Positions 1-7,723 of a DNA stretch of 33,849 nt are shown here, piece by piece (within the stretch, counting starts at the first letter, position 1; each line of letters starts with the position of its first letter). The position numbers and the translations under genes were made by a program. The notes below the pieces were generated by a model. It searched no databases. It was not told where the DNA came from and saw only the letters and a list, made by a program, of their open reading frames with translations. Location of the stretch: the NCBI GenBank assembly GCA_947625225.1, contig CANQNQ010000014.1, positions 1 to 33,849 of the forward strand. The letters run 5' to 3'. The stretch is from an uncultured Clostridia bacterium. Its GTDB lineage: Bacteria; Bacillota; Clostridia; Christensenellales; CAG-917.

Positions 1-355
1 TGCTGCCTCCCGTAGGAGTCTGGGCCGTGTTTCAGTCCCAATGTGGCCGATCAGCCTCTCAGCTCGGCTACCCATCGTCGCCATGGTGGGCTGTTATCTC
101 ACCATCTAGCTAATGGGATATGAGCCCATCTCTGTCCGATAAATCTTTTACCGCTGCACCATGCGGTGCCGTGGTCATATACCGTATTACCACCCGTTTC
201 CAGGAGCTATCCCGTAGACAGAGGCAGGTTGCTCATACATTACTCACCCGTTCGCCACTCAGTCATCGGAGCAAGCTCCGATGCTTCGTTCGACTTGCAT
301 GTGTTAAGCATGCCGCCAGCGTTCGTCCTGAGCCAGGATCAAACTCTTGAGTTCA
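1..355 (-). rRNA. rrs: 16S rRNA, 5' part, cut by window start
   Basis: The complement holds the universal 27F site (329-348) and, at the left edge, the 338/357 region, so about the first 355 nt of 16S rRNA are present. Counting back from the 27F site puts the mature 5' end near 355. The gene reads leftwards and continues outside the window. Short open frames inside this stretch are artefacts. The sequence is of general Firmicutes type, but I cannot assign a genus by eye. Confidence 0.97.
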
Positions 356-484
356 ATCTTGACTGTCCTATAACTTGTTCAAAGGTCTAAGACGTTTTTT
401 AATGATTTAATTCACATTAAAATCGCTTTTCCAAATATGTTCAATTATCAAGGTTCGCACCGTCCTTTTATGGACAGCTCATTT

Positions 485-513
485 ATGCTATCATAAGTGA
501 GAAACTTTGTCAA
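485..513 (-). promoter_or_regulatory. rRNA operon promoter
   Basis: On the complement, TTGACA (508-513) is followed after exactly 17 nt by TAGCAT (485-490). This predicts a transcript start near 478 and a leader of about 120 nt. The leader begins with a small hairpin (GTCC/GGAC near 462-475). It is the only good -35/-10 pair between mnmA and the 16S gene. Confidence 0.75.
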
Positions 514-842
514 TTATTTTTTTCAAATTATACAAAAAAAATTTGAATATTTTTTTGCCAAATTTTTCACACAGCGCCCGTCGCGCATTTTGAAGTTGCT
601 CAATGTTCACTGCTTTTTTTGATAGCCTGCTTATAATATACCAAACAAAAGAATTTGTAAAGCAAATTTGCATAAAAATTTGCCAAACTCCAAATTAGTT
701 GCCAAGTGCACTTTTGCCCTACTATATATAGTATATATAATATTGTACGCGCAATGTGCGCGCGTCGCGCGCGTATCAATATATGTATGCGCATATGCGC
801 ATGCGCGCATACGCGCGCGTAACTTCTATCGCATATAATAAA
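514..842. other. non-coding AT-rich stretch with alternating purine-pyrimidine tract
   Basis: No credible gene is present. From 721 to 820 the sequence changes from a TA-alternating palindrome (721-732) to CG/CA-alternating sequence. This includes back-to-back perfect palindromes at 789-800, 801-810 and 811-820. Open frames crossing it have low-complexity translations rich in Arg, Ala, His and Met and are not real. The rest is AT-rich DNA upstream of the rRNA promoter. Confidence 0.7.
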
Positions 843-865
843 GGGCTGAATCGCAACTTCAACCC
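843..865 (-). terminator. mnmA terminator
   Basis: GGGCTGAA (843-850) pairs with TTCAACCC (858-865), with one G-U in the RNA. On the complement the hairpin is followed by TTTATTATA. It lies about 40 nt past the mnmA stop. Confidence 0.6.
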
Positions 866-902
866 TACAAATGTGCAATATAAACTGCCTATTGTGAAAA
901 TT

Positions 903-1967
903 TCAGCTTATCACGCCTCCGCCAAGGCACACCTCGCCCACGTACACCACCGCATATTGTCCGGGCGCGATGGCGCGCTGCTTGTCGTCAAACAAGATGT
1001 GAACTCCTCCGTCGAGTACGGTGGCAGTCGCCGATTGCAGAGGCTGGCGGTGCTTTATGCGCACCTCGCATCTGAACTGCTTTGAAGGGGGCGGAAGTAT
1101 AAAATTGAAGCCCTCGGTGGTAAGCGAATCGCCGTACAGCGCGTCGTCCTCGCCCTGTGAAACGATTAGCCTGTTGTTGGCGACATCTTTTGCCAGCACA
1201 AACCACCTCTCGCCGTTGCCGTCCGCGCTGCCGCCTATACCCAGGCCTCTGCGCTGGCCGAGGGTGTAGTAGTACACGCCATTGTGCCTGCCCACCACCT
1301 TGCCGTCCGCGGTGACTATGTCGCCATCCTTCATGGGGATATACTTGGACAAAAATTGCCTGAAATTGCGCTCGCCGATGAAGCATATGCCCGTGCTGTC
1401 CTTCTTTTCGGCTACGGGAACGCCCAATTTGCGCGCATACTCGCGCACTTCGGACTTGAGCATGCCGCCAATGGGGAAAAGTACGTCGTTGAGCTGCTCC
1501 TGCCTGACCTGATTGAGAAAGTAGGTCTGGTCCTTGTTCTCATCCCGCGCACGCAAGAGAACGTTTACTCCGCCCTCATGGCTTATACGACAATAATGCC
1601 CCGTGGCAATATAGTCCGCACCCATCTCGCGCGCAAAGTCCGCAAAGGGGCCGAATTTTATCTCGCGATTGCACAGCACGTCGGGATTGGGAGTCCTGCC
1701 TTTGGCATATTCCTCCAAAAACAACTTGAACACACTGTCGCCGTATTCCTTGGAAAAATCCACCGAGTAGTACGGGATGCCCAGCACGTCGCACACGCGG
1801 CGCACATCCGACCAGTCCTCCTCGCCCGTGCAACAGCCGCTCGCGTCGATTTCGTGCCAGTTGGACATGTAAAGCCCCACGACGTCAAAGCCCTGCTCCT
1901 TTAGCAGCGCCGCCGCGACCGCAGAGTCCACGCCTCCCGACATTCCTACAACCACACGCTTTTTCAT
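903..1967 (-). CDS. mnmA: tRNA-specific 2-thiouridylase MnmA
   Basis: MnmA activates U34 of Lys, Glu and Gln tRNAs with ATP and transfers sulfur to make 2-thiouridine in the cytoplasm. The 354-residue protein has the N-terminal PP-loop GMSGGVDS (8-15), the ATGHY motif (121-125), catalytic Cys99 in NPDVLCN and the second catalytic Cys195 in STGICFIG. Length is normal for the family. The frame stays open for 25 codons upstream, but that extension is basic and non-conserved and overlaps a perfect promoter. I therefore start at the ATG at 1967, which gives the expected MKKRVVVGMSGG. There is no Shine-Dalgarno sequence, and the mRNA is probably leaderless. It lies 78 nt after bioY with its own promoter. 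Confidence 0.96.
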   Translation of the reverse strand: MKKRVVVGMSGGVDSAVAAALLKEQGFDVVGLYMSNWHEIDASGCCTGEEDWSDVRRVCDVLGIPYYSVDFSKEYGDSVFKLFLEEYAKGRTPNPDVLCNREIKFGPFADFAREMGADYIATGHYCRISHEGGVNVLLRARDENKDQTYFLNQVRQEQLNDVLFPIGGMLKSEVREYARKLGVPVAEKKDSTGICFIGERNFRQFLSKYIPMKDGDIVTADGKVVGRHNGVYYYTLGQRRGLGIGGSADGNGERWFVLAKDVANNRLIVSQGEDDALYGDSLTTEGFNFILPPPSKQFRCEVRIKHRQPLQSATATVLDGGVHILFDDKQRAIAPGQYAVVYVGEVCLGGGVIS

Positions 1968-1973
1968 ACGCCA

Positions 1974-2002
1974 ATTATACCGCCGCCGCCCGCCCCTGTC
2001 AA
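1974..2002 (-). promoter_or_regulatory. consensus promoter of mnmA, leaderless geometry
   Basis: TTGACA (1997-2002), a 17-nt spacer and TATAAT (1974-1979) on the complement form a perfect consensus promoter. The A of the mnmA ATG (1967) is the seventh base after the -10 box, which is where transcription normally starts. Confidence 0.85.
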
Positions 2003-2045
2003 GTGCGCATGCGCGAGGGGAAACAACGGCTGCTTTTGCCAAAAA

Positions 2046-2717
2046 TCAAATGTCTTGCTCGGTGTAGACGGGGGAATATTCGCAGCTGAAGTACAGCTCG
2101 TTAAAGGAAGTCTTGCCGCGCTTGCGGACTGTGTAGGTAAACCGTGCCAAAACGGGAGCCACGCGCACGCAGATGAGCGAGGCGAGCACGGCAAAAGTGA
2201 TGTCCGTTGGCAAAAATACCGCCGCGCCTGTGACTATCGCGCGCGAGAGCGTTATGTCGCTGCCCGCATAGAACTTCAGCATAAGATACATATACGCCAC
2301 GCCCGCCGTGTACACTATGGCGATCGCCGCAAACGCGCCGATCAGCGCGCGTATAAAGCGAGGACGCGCTTCGCACCGGACCCCTCTTGCAATGACGCCG
2401 CACACGGGCAGCGCAAGCAGATATCCAAGCAGATATCCGAACGTAGGCTGAAACACATAGCCCGGGCCGCCTCCCGCCGTGAACACGGGGATGCCGATGA
2501 GCCCCATCGCGAGATAAACGCTTATGCATATAAGCGAGTCCCACGGCCCAAGCAACAGCGCGCACAACATGGCCATCGCCAGCTGCAGACTGACGGGCAC
2601 TATGCCGATCGGCACCTTGATAAACGCGCCCACAGCTATCAGCGCGACAAACACCGCGATCATCACCATGCGGAGCGTCCTGTGCCTTATGTTTTTTGAG
2701 CCGATCGCCTTTGTCAT
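2046..2717 (-). CDS. bioY: BioY biotin transporter S component
   Basis: BioY is the substrate-binding membrane subunit of an ECF-type biotin importer. The protein (223 residues) has the BioY layout: about six hydrophobic segments, a GPIVPVSLQ-like VPVSLQ segment, and the GGPGYVFQPTFGYLLGY block. I chose the ATG at 2717 because GGTGG lies just before it; an in-frame ATG at 2729 would add four residues. The gene lies between birA and mnmA, and pairing with the biotin ligase/repressor suggests shared biotin control. I see no clear promoter or BirA-type box directly upstream. The energising subunits (EcfA/EcfT) are not in this window. Confidence 0.93.
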   Translation of the reverse strand: MTKAIGSKNIRHRTLRMVMIAVFVALIAVGAFIKVPIGIVPVSLQLAMAMLCALLLGPWDSLICISVYLAMGLIGIPVFTAGGGPGYVFQPTFGYLLGYLLALPVCGVIARGVRCEARPRFIRALIGAFAAIAIVYTAGVAYMYLMLKFYAGSDITLSRAIVTGAAVFLPTDITFAVLASLICVRVAPVLARFTYTVRKRGKTSFNELYFSCEYSPVYTEQDI

Positions 2718-2802
2718 CCAACCACCCATTTTGCAATATCTGTACTTTATCGTGTAATTTTGCGTAATAAACTTGTTGTTTTGACTATATTCAGATTTTT
2801 AT

Positions 2803-3768
2803 TTACGCTTTACCGTCTCCCAATCCGAGCGACACTTCGCCCGAGGAGAGCGCGTCCTCTTTGCCATCATCTGCGTATTTCACCATCAAGCGGCAATCGT
2901 CGTCAATGCCCAAAACCACGGCGGGGCGCGCGCTGTCGCCCCTTAGCACGGCGACTTCCCTGCCCGTCAAAAAACATTTTGCTCTGTAGCGACGCACCAC
3001 GTCCTCCCGGTCAAAGTCGTAGTACATATCCATATATCCGTCCAGCACCGCCGCGATAAGTTTGGACGGCGCGTTTTCCACCCCGTCGCATGCCGCGCAG
3101 GCGATATCCTTAAGTTCGGGCGGGTACCCGTCCTTGGGCGTGGTCACGTTGATGCCGATGCCCACCACCGCGTAGTCAATGCCTCCGCCCTCCAGGCTGA
3201 CTGCCGCCTCGCTGAGGATGCCGCAGCATTTTTTGCCGTCCACATACACGTCGTTGACCCACTTGATCTGCGTGGGCTTGCCGCCTATTCGCTCTATGCC
3301 CTCCGCCACAGCCACCGCCGCGATGACTGTAAGCATGGACGTCGCCTCGCCGTGCGGGCGCAAGACGAAGGAAAAATATACCCCGTCCCCCTTAGGCGAG
3401 AAGTAGGCGCGGCCGAATCTGCCCCTGCCCACGGTCTGAGTCCTTGCGACGACCACTGTGCCCTCGGCTGCCCCGTCCGCGGCGAGCGCCTTACACACGT
3501 CGATGGTGGACGAGACGCTGTTGTACACCCTGATGTCAAAATTTCGCCGCGTATACCTCTCTATATCCGCGACGGACAGCGCCTCGCGCCTGAGGCAATA
3601 GCCTCTGTTTTGCACCGCCTCTATCTGCAAACCGTCCTTTTTGAGCGCCTTGACGGCGTTCCATACCGCTGTACGCGACACGCCCGCCTCGAGGGAAAGC
3701 GCCTCGCCGGACACGAATTTTCCGTCCGCCCTGTCCAGCGATTGCAAGATGATATCCTTGGTGGTCAC
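2803..3768 (-). CDS. birA: biotin-[acetyl-CoA-carboxylase] ligase / biotin repressor BirA
   Basis: BirA attaches biotin to carboxylase carrier domains via biotinyl-AMP. In bifunctional members it also represses biotin genes. The protein is 321 residues, matching two-domain BirA. It has an N-terminal winged helix-turn-helix (1-60, with SRTAVWNAVKAL as recognition helix), the biotinyl-AMP loop GRGRFGR (114-120), KWVNDVYV in place of the usual KWPND, and a C-terminal SH3-like domain. I start at GTG 3768 because GGAGG ends six nt upstream. The ATG two bases earlier (3770) is out of frame. The frame runs open further upstream through the promoter. It lies next to bioY. Confidence 0.95.
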   Translation of the reverse strand: MTTKDIILQSLDRADGKFVSGEALSLEAGVSRTAVWNAVKALKKDGLQIEAVQNRGYCLRREALSVADIERYTRRNFDIRVYNSVSSTIDVCKALAADGAAEGTVVVARTQTVGRGRFGRAYFSPKGDGVYFSFVLRPHGEATSMLTVIAAVAVAEGIERIGGKPTQIKWVNDVYVDGKKCCGILSEAAVSLEGGGIDYAVVGIGINVTTPKDGYPPELKDIACAACDGVENAPSKLIAAVLDGYMDMYYDFDREDVVRRYRAKCFLTGREVAVLRGDSARPAVVLGIDDDCRLMVKYADDGKEDALSSGEVSLGLGDGKA

Positions 3769-3796
3769 ATTGCACCTCCGCAAAAAATTCATATGG

Positions 3797-3841
3797 AGTA
3801 TAGCATAAATAAAAATAATTGTCAACCTTACATTGACAATT
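3797..3841 (-). promoter_or_regulatory. birA promoter with inverted-repeat operator candidate
   Basis: The complement has TTGACA (3820-3825), 17 nt, and TATACT (3797-3802), giving a start near 3790. AATTGTCAA (3817-3825) and TTGACAATT (3833-3841) form a perfect 9-7-9 inverted repeat overlapping the -35 box. This is the expected place for repressor binding, so autoregulation by BirA is possible. The repeat is not the usual BirA box, in which the arms are about 15 nt apart. Confidence 0.7.
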
Positions 3842-3954
3842 GGAAATTTTATGAAAATGTTCAAAATATTGCAGTTTATAGACCGATTTCCTTAAATAAA
3901 CTATGCGTTTTGCCAAATTTCCATTTTCAGCGCAACAACATTTACAAAAAATAT

Positions 3955-4803
3955 TTACATTGCGTACACAAACGCCGCAGCGCACACGATGCCAAGCAGT
4001 ATGGACAATGACGGCAGCTTGCCCTCCAGCAGCGAAGTCGCCTCCGAAAACAGATCGAACAGCGTGACGTACAGCATCGCTCCGCCCGCAAGCGCAAGAC
4101 ATATGCCCGTGGCGATCGCGCCCAACCCTCCCAACAGCAGCCCCATGACAGCGCCTACCACCGTTGCCGCTCCCGCGAGGCATGCGAGGGATATGGCGGC
4201 AAGCGGTTTGACTCCCGCGCCGGCAAGCGGAGCGCCTATAGCCATGCCCTCCGGGATGTTGTGCACCGCAATGACTATGGCGACCAGCACTCCCATCGAC
4301 GTCTGCGCGGCGCCCGCGGCACCAATAGCCATACCTTCCGGCAGGTTGTGCATGGCGATAGCGACAAACATGATCACGCCCGCGCGCATCAGCTCCCGCC
4401 GTCCCCTCTTTTCGCCCGCGCTTGCGGATTGCGTGGCGACGGTGCGCGAGGCAAGGATCGCGCCCATAAGCAACGCTCTGCCCTCCGCCTTGCGATCTGC
4501 AAAACGCAGATGTTCCAACCTGCTCACCGGCGCATTTATAACAAAGATCGCCAACATCCCTGCCGTCAGCGTACCAAGCGCGGCAAACGCTCCCGCATGC
4601 CCCAGCACAGCAAAGCCTTCAAGACTCTCGGGCAGCATACTGAAGCACACCACGCCAAGCATTACTCCGCCCGCGAAACCCAGCACTCTGCCCGTGACGC
4701 GTGTGCCTCTGTCGGCGAACAGCACGCCCAGCGCGCCGCCTATACCCGTGCCCACAACGCCCGCCGCAAGGGACAAAACAATGATGAGATAGTCATTGGT
4801 CAT
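3955..4803 (-). CDS. ZIP-family metal (zinc) transporter
   Basis: This is an inner-membrane divalent-metal permease of the ZIP/ZupT kind, 282 residues, with about eight membrane helices. The paired metal-site motifs HNLPEGMAIGAA and HNIPEGMAIGAP (TM4 and TM5) are diagnostic. A cytoplasmic loop of about 45 residues (roughly 95-140) separates the N-terminal helices from the metal-binding ones. It is next to birA, about 190 nt downstream of this gene's stop and in the same direction, and is divergent from the VanW gene. There is no Shine-Dalgarno sequence; the -10 box ends five nt before the ATG, so translation is probably leaderless. The metal cannot be told from sequence alone; zinc is the usual substrate. 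Confidence 0.92.
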   Translation of the reverse strand: MTNDYLIIVLSLAAGVVGTGIGGALGVLFADRGTRVTGRVLGFAGGVMLGVVCFSMLPESLEGFAVLGHAGAFAALGTLTAGMLAIFVINAPVSRLEHLRFADRKAEGRALLMGAILASRTVATQSASAGEKRGRRELMRAGVIMFVAIAMHNLPEGMAIGAAGAAQTSMGVLVAIVIAVHNIPEGMAIGAPLAGAGVKPLAAISLACLAGAATVVGAVMGLLLGGLGAIATGICLALAGGAMLYVTLFDLFSEATSLLEGKLPSLSILLGIVCAAAFVYAM

Positions 4804-4808
4804 ACCAA

Positions 4809-4838
4809 AATATATTCGCGCGTACGAAATATTATCAA
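4809..4838 (-). promoter_or_regulatory. ZIP transporter promoter, leaderless geometry
   Basis: TTGATA (4833-4838), an 18-nt spacer and TATATT (4809-4814) lie on the complement. The A of ATG (4803) is the sixth base after the -10 box, and no ribosome binding site fits between them. Confidence 0.65.
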
Positions 4839-4894
4839 TGCATATTGTCGCATAATCGGAGCTTTATTTTGACAAATTGCAACATAAACAGCAT

Positions 4895-4954
4895 TTTTGC
4901 GCATATTTTGGTATGCTGTCAAAAGCGTGTGGCATTTTGACGATTTTGCGCATA
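4895..4954 (+). promoter_or_regulatory. candidate control region of the VanW gene
   Basis: TTTTGCGCATA occurs twice in direct orientation (4895-4905, 4944-4954), 49 bp apart. Between them GTCAAAA (4918-4924) and TTTTGAC (4935-4941) form an inverted repeat. An extended -10 box (TGG plus TATGCT, 4909-4917) is the best promoter candidate, with no good -35. No ribosome binding site precedes the gene. Confidence 0.35.
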
Positions 4955-4956
4955 CT

Positions 4957-5793
4957 ATGGCTATGAAGTACAAAAATATCCTGTGGCTGATCGCCGTCGT
5001 GTTTATGGCGGCATGGCTTGGAGCGGCGAATATGGACCCTGAAACTGCGCGAGCGGAAAATATATTGCAAGACGACGCGGGTGCCTCACGGCAGCGTCTC
5101 ATCGCGCACTTTTCCACTTACTACAAGGAGAGCTCCGACGGGCGCAAGCACAACATCGCGCTTGCCGCGAGCAAGATCGACGGCGTGACGCTGTACCCCG
5201 AGGACGAGTTTTCCTTCAACGACTGCGTGGGCAGCCGCACTGCGGCGAACGGCTTTCGCACTGCGTATATAATTGAGGACGGCGAATATATCGAAGGGAT
5301 CGGCGGAGGCGTGTGTCAAGTGTCCAGCACGCTGTACAACTGCGCTCTGCTCAGCGGACTGACGGTGACCTGCGTGCGCGCGCACTCCCTGCAAGTGAGC
5401 TACGTGGCGCCCTCCTTTGACGCGATGGTGTCCACGGCGAGCGACCTGCGCTTTGTCAACACGCTGTCGGCGCCTGTGACCATAAGAATGTACGCGGACG
5501 ACAGCTATCTGCGCGCGGAGATATACGGCGTGGACGTCGTCACGATACGCCGCCGCAGCGAAACGCTTGAGACTTTGCCGTTCGATACGGAATACCGCGA
5601 CGACGCCACCCTGCCACTCGGCGAGGAGCGCATAGACAGCTACGGCAGGGAGGGATTGCGTTCGGAGGGGTTTCTGGAATACTTCGAGCACGGCAAATTG
5701 GTACGCACGGTGCGCATACGCCGCGACGCCTACCTGCCGCAAAAGCGCGTGATATCGCGCGGCACAATGTCTCCCGCGGACGAAAACTATTGA
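4957..5793 (+). CDS. VanW-domain envelope protein
   Basis: A 278-residue protein with an N-terminal signal or anchor segment (about 6-25, NILWLIAVVFMAAWLGAA), then a VanW domain (about 55-200) with the conserved EFSFNDCVG and IGGGVCQVSSTLYNCAL motifs. VanW proteins are common in Gram-positive envelopes; their reaction is unknown despite the link to vancomycin-resistance clusters. There is no vanR/S/B neighbour and no C-terminal G5 domain, so this is a household copy rather than resistance. Starts are possible at ATG 4957 or ATG 4963 (two residues shorter); neither has a Shine-Dalgarno sequence. It is followed by a terminator, so it is monocistronic. Confidence 0.88.
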   Translation: MAMKYKNILWLIAVVFMAAWLGAANMDPETARAENILQDDAGASRQRLIAHFSTYYKESSDGRKHNIALAASKIDGVTLYPEDEFSFNDCVGSRTAANGFRTAYIIEDGEYIEGIGGGVCQVSSTLYNCALLSGLTVTCVRAHSLQVSYVAPSFDAMVSTASDLRFVNTLSAPVTIRMYADDSYLRAEIYGVDVVTIRRRSETLETLPFDTEYRDDATLPLGEERIDSYGREGLRSEGFLEYFEHGKLVRTVRIRRDAYLPQKRVISRGTMSPADENY

Positions 5794-5813
5794 CAACGCT
5801 ATCCATTTATATC

Positions 5814-5840
5814 AAGCCGCCGCCGCGCGGCTTTTATATT
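5814..5840 (+). terminator. VanW gene terminator
   Basis: AAGCCGC (5814-5820) and GCGGCTT (5827-5833) form a stem with a six-nt loop, followed by a T-rich tract. Confidence 0.8.
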
Positions 5841-5854
5841 ATTTTTGTATTCGC

Positions 5855-5883
5855 TTGCAAACACCCTGAGCAAAGTTTATAAT
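5855..5883 (+). promoter_or_regulatory. phosphoglucomutase promoter
   Basis: TTGCAA (5855-5860), 17 nt, and TATAAT (5878-5883). The start is predicted near 5890. Confidence 0.8.
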
Positions 5884-5888
5884 GTAGT

Positions 5889-5913
5889 TTGCGCGGATGT
5901 CCGCGCAAGGAGG
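5889..5913 (+). promoter_or_regulatory. 5'-terminal hairpin beside the ribosome binding site
   Basis: TTGCGCGGA (5889-5897) and TCCGCGCAA (5900-5908) form a perfect inverted repeat that starts at the predicted first transcribed bases. It ends two bases inside AAGGAGG (5907-5913), the ribosome binding site of the mutase. It could protect the 5' end or limit ribosome access. Confidence 0.6.
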
Positions 5914-5918
5914 CTGAT

Positions 5919-7649
5919 ATGGATCAATATTCGCAATGGCTTTCAAACGTCACTCCCGCCGAGCGCGAAAGGTTGCAACAGATGACCGAAGACGAGCGCA
6001 ATGAAGCGTTCGCCATGCCGCTGGCGTTTGGCACGGCGGGCATGCGCGGCATACTTGACATGGGCGTCGGCCGCATGAACGTTTACACCGTCGCGCGCGC
6101 CACGAAGGGACTTGCGGACTACATCTGCTCCCTTGGCGAGGAGGCAAAGCAGCGCGGCATAGTGATCGCCTACGACACCCGCCGCTTCTCCACGGAATTT
6201 GCCATAAGATCAGCCAAAGTGCTTGGCGCAAACGGCGTGCAGGTATACCTGTTTGAGGACGTGCGCCCGGTGCCGATGTGCTCGTTTGCAATACGCCATC
6301 TCGGCGCGATGGGAGCAATAATGATCACCGCTTCCCACAACCCGAAGGTGTACAACGGCTACAAGGTATACGGCGAGGACGGTGCGCAAATGTCGCCAGA
6401 ATCAACAGATAAAGTGGTTGAATACATCAACAAAACCCCGTATTTTGGCATTTTGGAAGAAGAAGCGGAGATAACCGCGCAAAGCATAAAGGGGCTGGAC
6501 GGCGCCGCCGTATCCCCGCATATAACCGTCATCGGCAAGCGCGTGGACGAGCAATATTTCAAGGCGATCGAGGCGCTCAGCCTCTCCCCCGAAGATGTCA
6601 AAAAGTACGGCAAGGACGTGCGCATCGTATACACCCCCGTACACGGCACGGGATACATGCCCGTCACGTCCGTCCTTGGGCGCATGGGCATCACGGTCAA
6701 CGTCGTGCCCGAGCAGGCCAAGCCCGATTGCGAGTTCTCCACCGTGCGCGTGCCCAACCCCGAAGAGGCGGATACCCTGCGCCTAGGCGTGGAACTTGCC
6801 GACAAAATAGGCAGCGACATAGTGATAGGCACCGACCCCGACGCCGACCGCATGGGCGTCGCAATACGCGACGACAAGGGCAAATTCGTGCTGCTCAACG
6901 GCAACCAGATAGGCGTGCTGCTGCTAAACTACATCCTCAGCCGCAAGGCGCAAAGGGGCACGCTTCCCAAAAACGGCGCCGTCGTCAAGACCATAGTCAC
7001 CACCGAGCTTGCGCGCAAGCTGGCGGACAGCTACGGCGTGACCACATTCGACGTGCTCACAGGCTTCAAGTTTATAGGCGAAAAGATAAAGGAGTGGGAG
7101 CAGACGGGCGAATACGCCTACCTGTTCGGCTTTGAGGAGAGCTACGGCTCGCTGGTGGGCACCCACGCCCGCGACAAGGACGCCGTCGTCGCCTCCATGA
7201 TGTTTGCCGAGATGGTGTGCCACCTCGCCGCAGAGGGCAGATCCGTGTACGGCGTGCTGCAAGACATATACAAAAAGTTCGGATATTATGTGGAGAAGGC
7301 AAAGTCCGTGACCTATACGGGGCTGGACGGAATGCAGCGCATGAACAACATAATGCGTGAGGTGCGCGCCACCGACTTCACCGAGGTGGACGGCACTGCA
7401 GTGGTCGCCGTCAGCGACTTCAAGGAGGGCGTGACCGTCTACGCGTGCGGCAAATTCCAAAAGACCGACCTGCCCCAAACGGACGCGATAAAGCTGTTTT
7501 TGCAAAACGGCGATTGGATATGCGTGCGCCCCTCCGGAACGGAACCCAAGCTGAAATTTTACGCCGCCTCAAGCGCCGCCGACATCGGCGCCGCGCAAGC
7601 CAAAGCGGAAGCGTACCTCAGCTATATGTCCGCGCTCTGCGCCGATTGA
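5919..7649 (+). CDS. pgcA: phosphoglucomutase/phosphomannomutase
   Basis: A 576-residue alpha-D-phosphohexomutase that interconverts glucose-1-P and glucose-6-P (or the mannose forms), feeding UDP-glucose and envelope sugar synthesis. Four signature blocks are intact: the phosphoserine loop TASHNPKVYNGYK (near 136), the Mg site GTDPDADRMG (near 303-312), the sugar-binding loop GFEESYG (near 403) and the phosphate-binding RPSGTEPK (near 537). Length and motif spacing match the PgcA/PGM2 subfamily. The start at 5919 has AAGGAGG six nt upstream; the frame is open further upstream but that part is not family sequence. It is monocistronic, with its own promoter and terminator. The exact substrate is not settled. 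Confidence 0.94.
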   Translation: MDQYSQWLSNVTPAERERLQQMTEDERNEAFAMPLAFGTAGMRGILDMGVGRMNVYTVARATKGLADYICSLGEEAKQRGIVIAYDTRRFSTEFAIRSAKVLGANGVQVYLFEDVRPVPMCSFAIRHLGAMGAIMITASHNPKVYNGYKVYGEDGAQMSPESTDKVVEYINKTPYFGILEEEAEITAQSIKGLDGAAVSPHITVIGKRVDEQYFKAIEALSLSPEDVKKYGKDVRIVYTPVHGTGYMPVTSVLGRMGITVNVVPEQAKPDCEFSTVRVPNPEEADTLRLGVELADKIGSDIVIGTDPDADRMGVAIRDDKGKFVLLNGNQIGVLLLNYILSRKAQRGTLPKNGAVVKTIVTTELARKLADSYGVTTFDVLTGFKFIGEKIKEWEQTGEYAYLFGFEESYGSLVGTHARDKDAVVASMMFAEMVCHLAAEGRSVYGVLQDIYKKFGYYVEKAKSVTYTGLDGMQRMNNIMREVRATDFTEVDGTAVVAVSDFKEGVTVYACGKFQKTDLPQTDAIKLFLQNGDWICVRPSGTEPKLKFYAASSAADIGAAQAKAEAYLSYMSALCAD

Positions 7650-7667
7650 GCTTACAATTTTACACAC

Positions 7668-7698
7668 AAAATCAGCCGCCGAATCGGCGGCTGATTTT
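7668..7698. terminator. bidirectional terminator between convergent genes
   Basis: AAAATCAGCCGCCG (7668-7681), a three-nt loop, and the exact complement (7685-7698) with A and T tails on either side. It serves the mutase on the plus strand and the lipoprotein on the minus strand. Confidence 0.92.
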
Positions 7699-7723
7699 TT
7701 ATACTATTTTACAAAAAGCACAC

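Noticed and set aside
120..390. Two open frames of about 75 codons at the left edge
   Set aside because: They lie in the complement of 16S rRNA and its leader and have no ribosome binding site.
756..1085. 109-codon frame starting in the alternating purine-pyrimidine tract
   Set aside because: Low-complexity start, then antisense to mnmA; no ribosome binding site.
2055..2699. 214-codon frame opposite bioY
   Set aside because: Antisense shadow with Arg/His-rich composition; bioY on the other strand has clear family motifs.
2718..2802. BirA operator or clear promoter before bioY
   Set aside because: No TTGTTAACC-type half-sites and no acceptable -35/-10 pair could be found.
4957..5793. Vancomycin resistance from the VanW gene
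   Set aside because: VanW-domain proteins are widespread household proteins and no other van gene is present.
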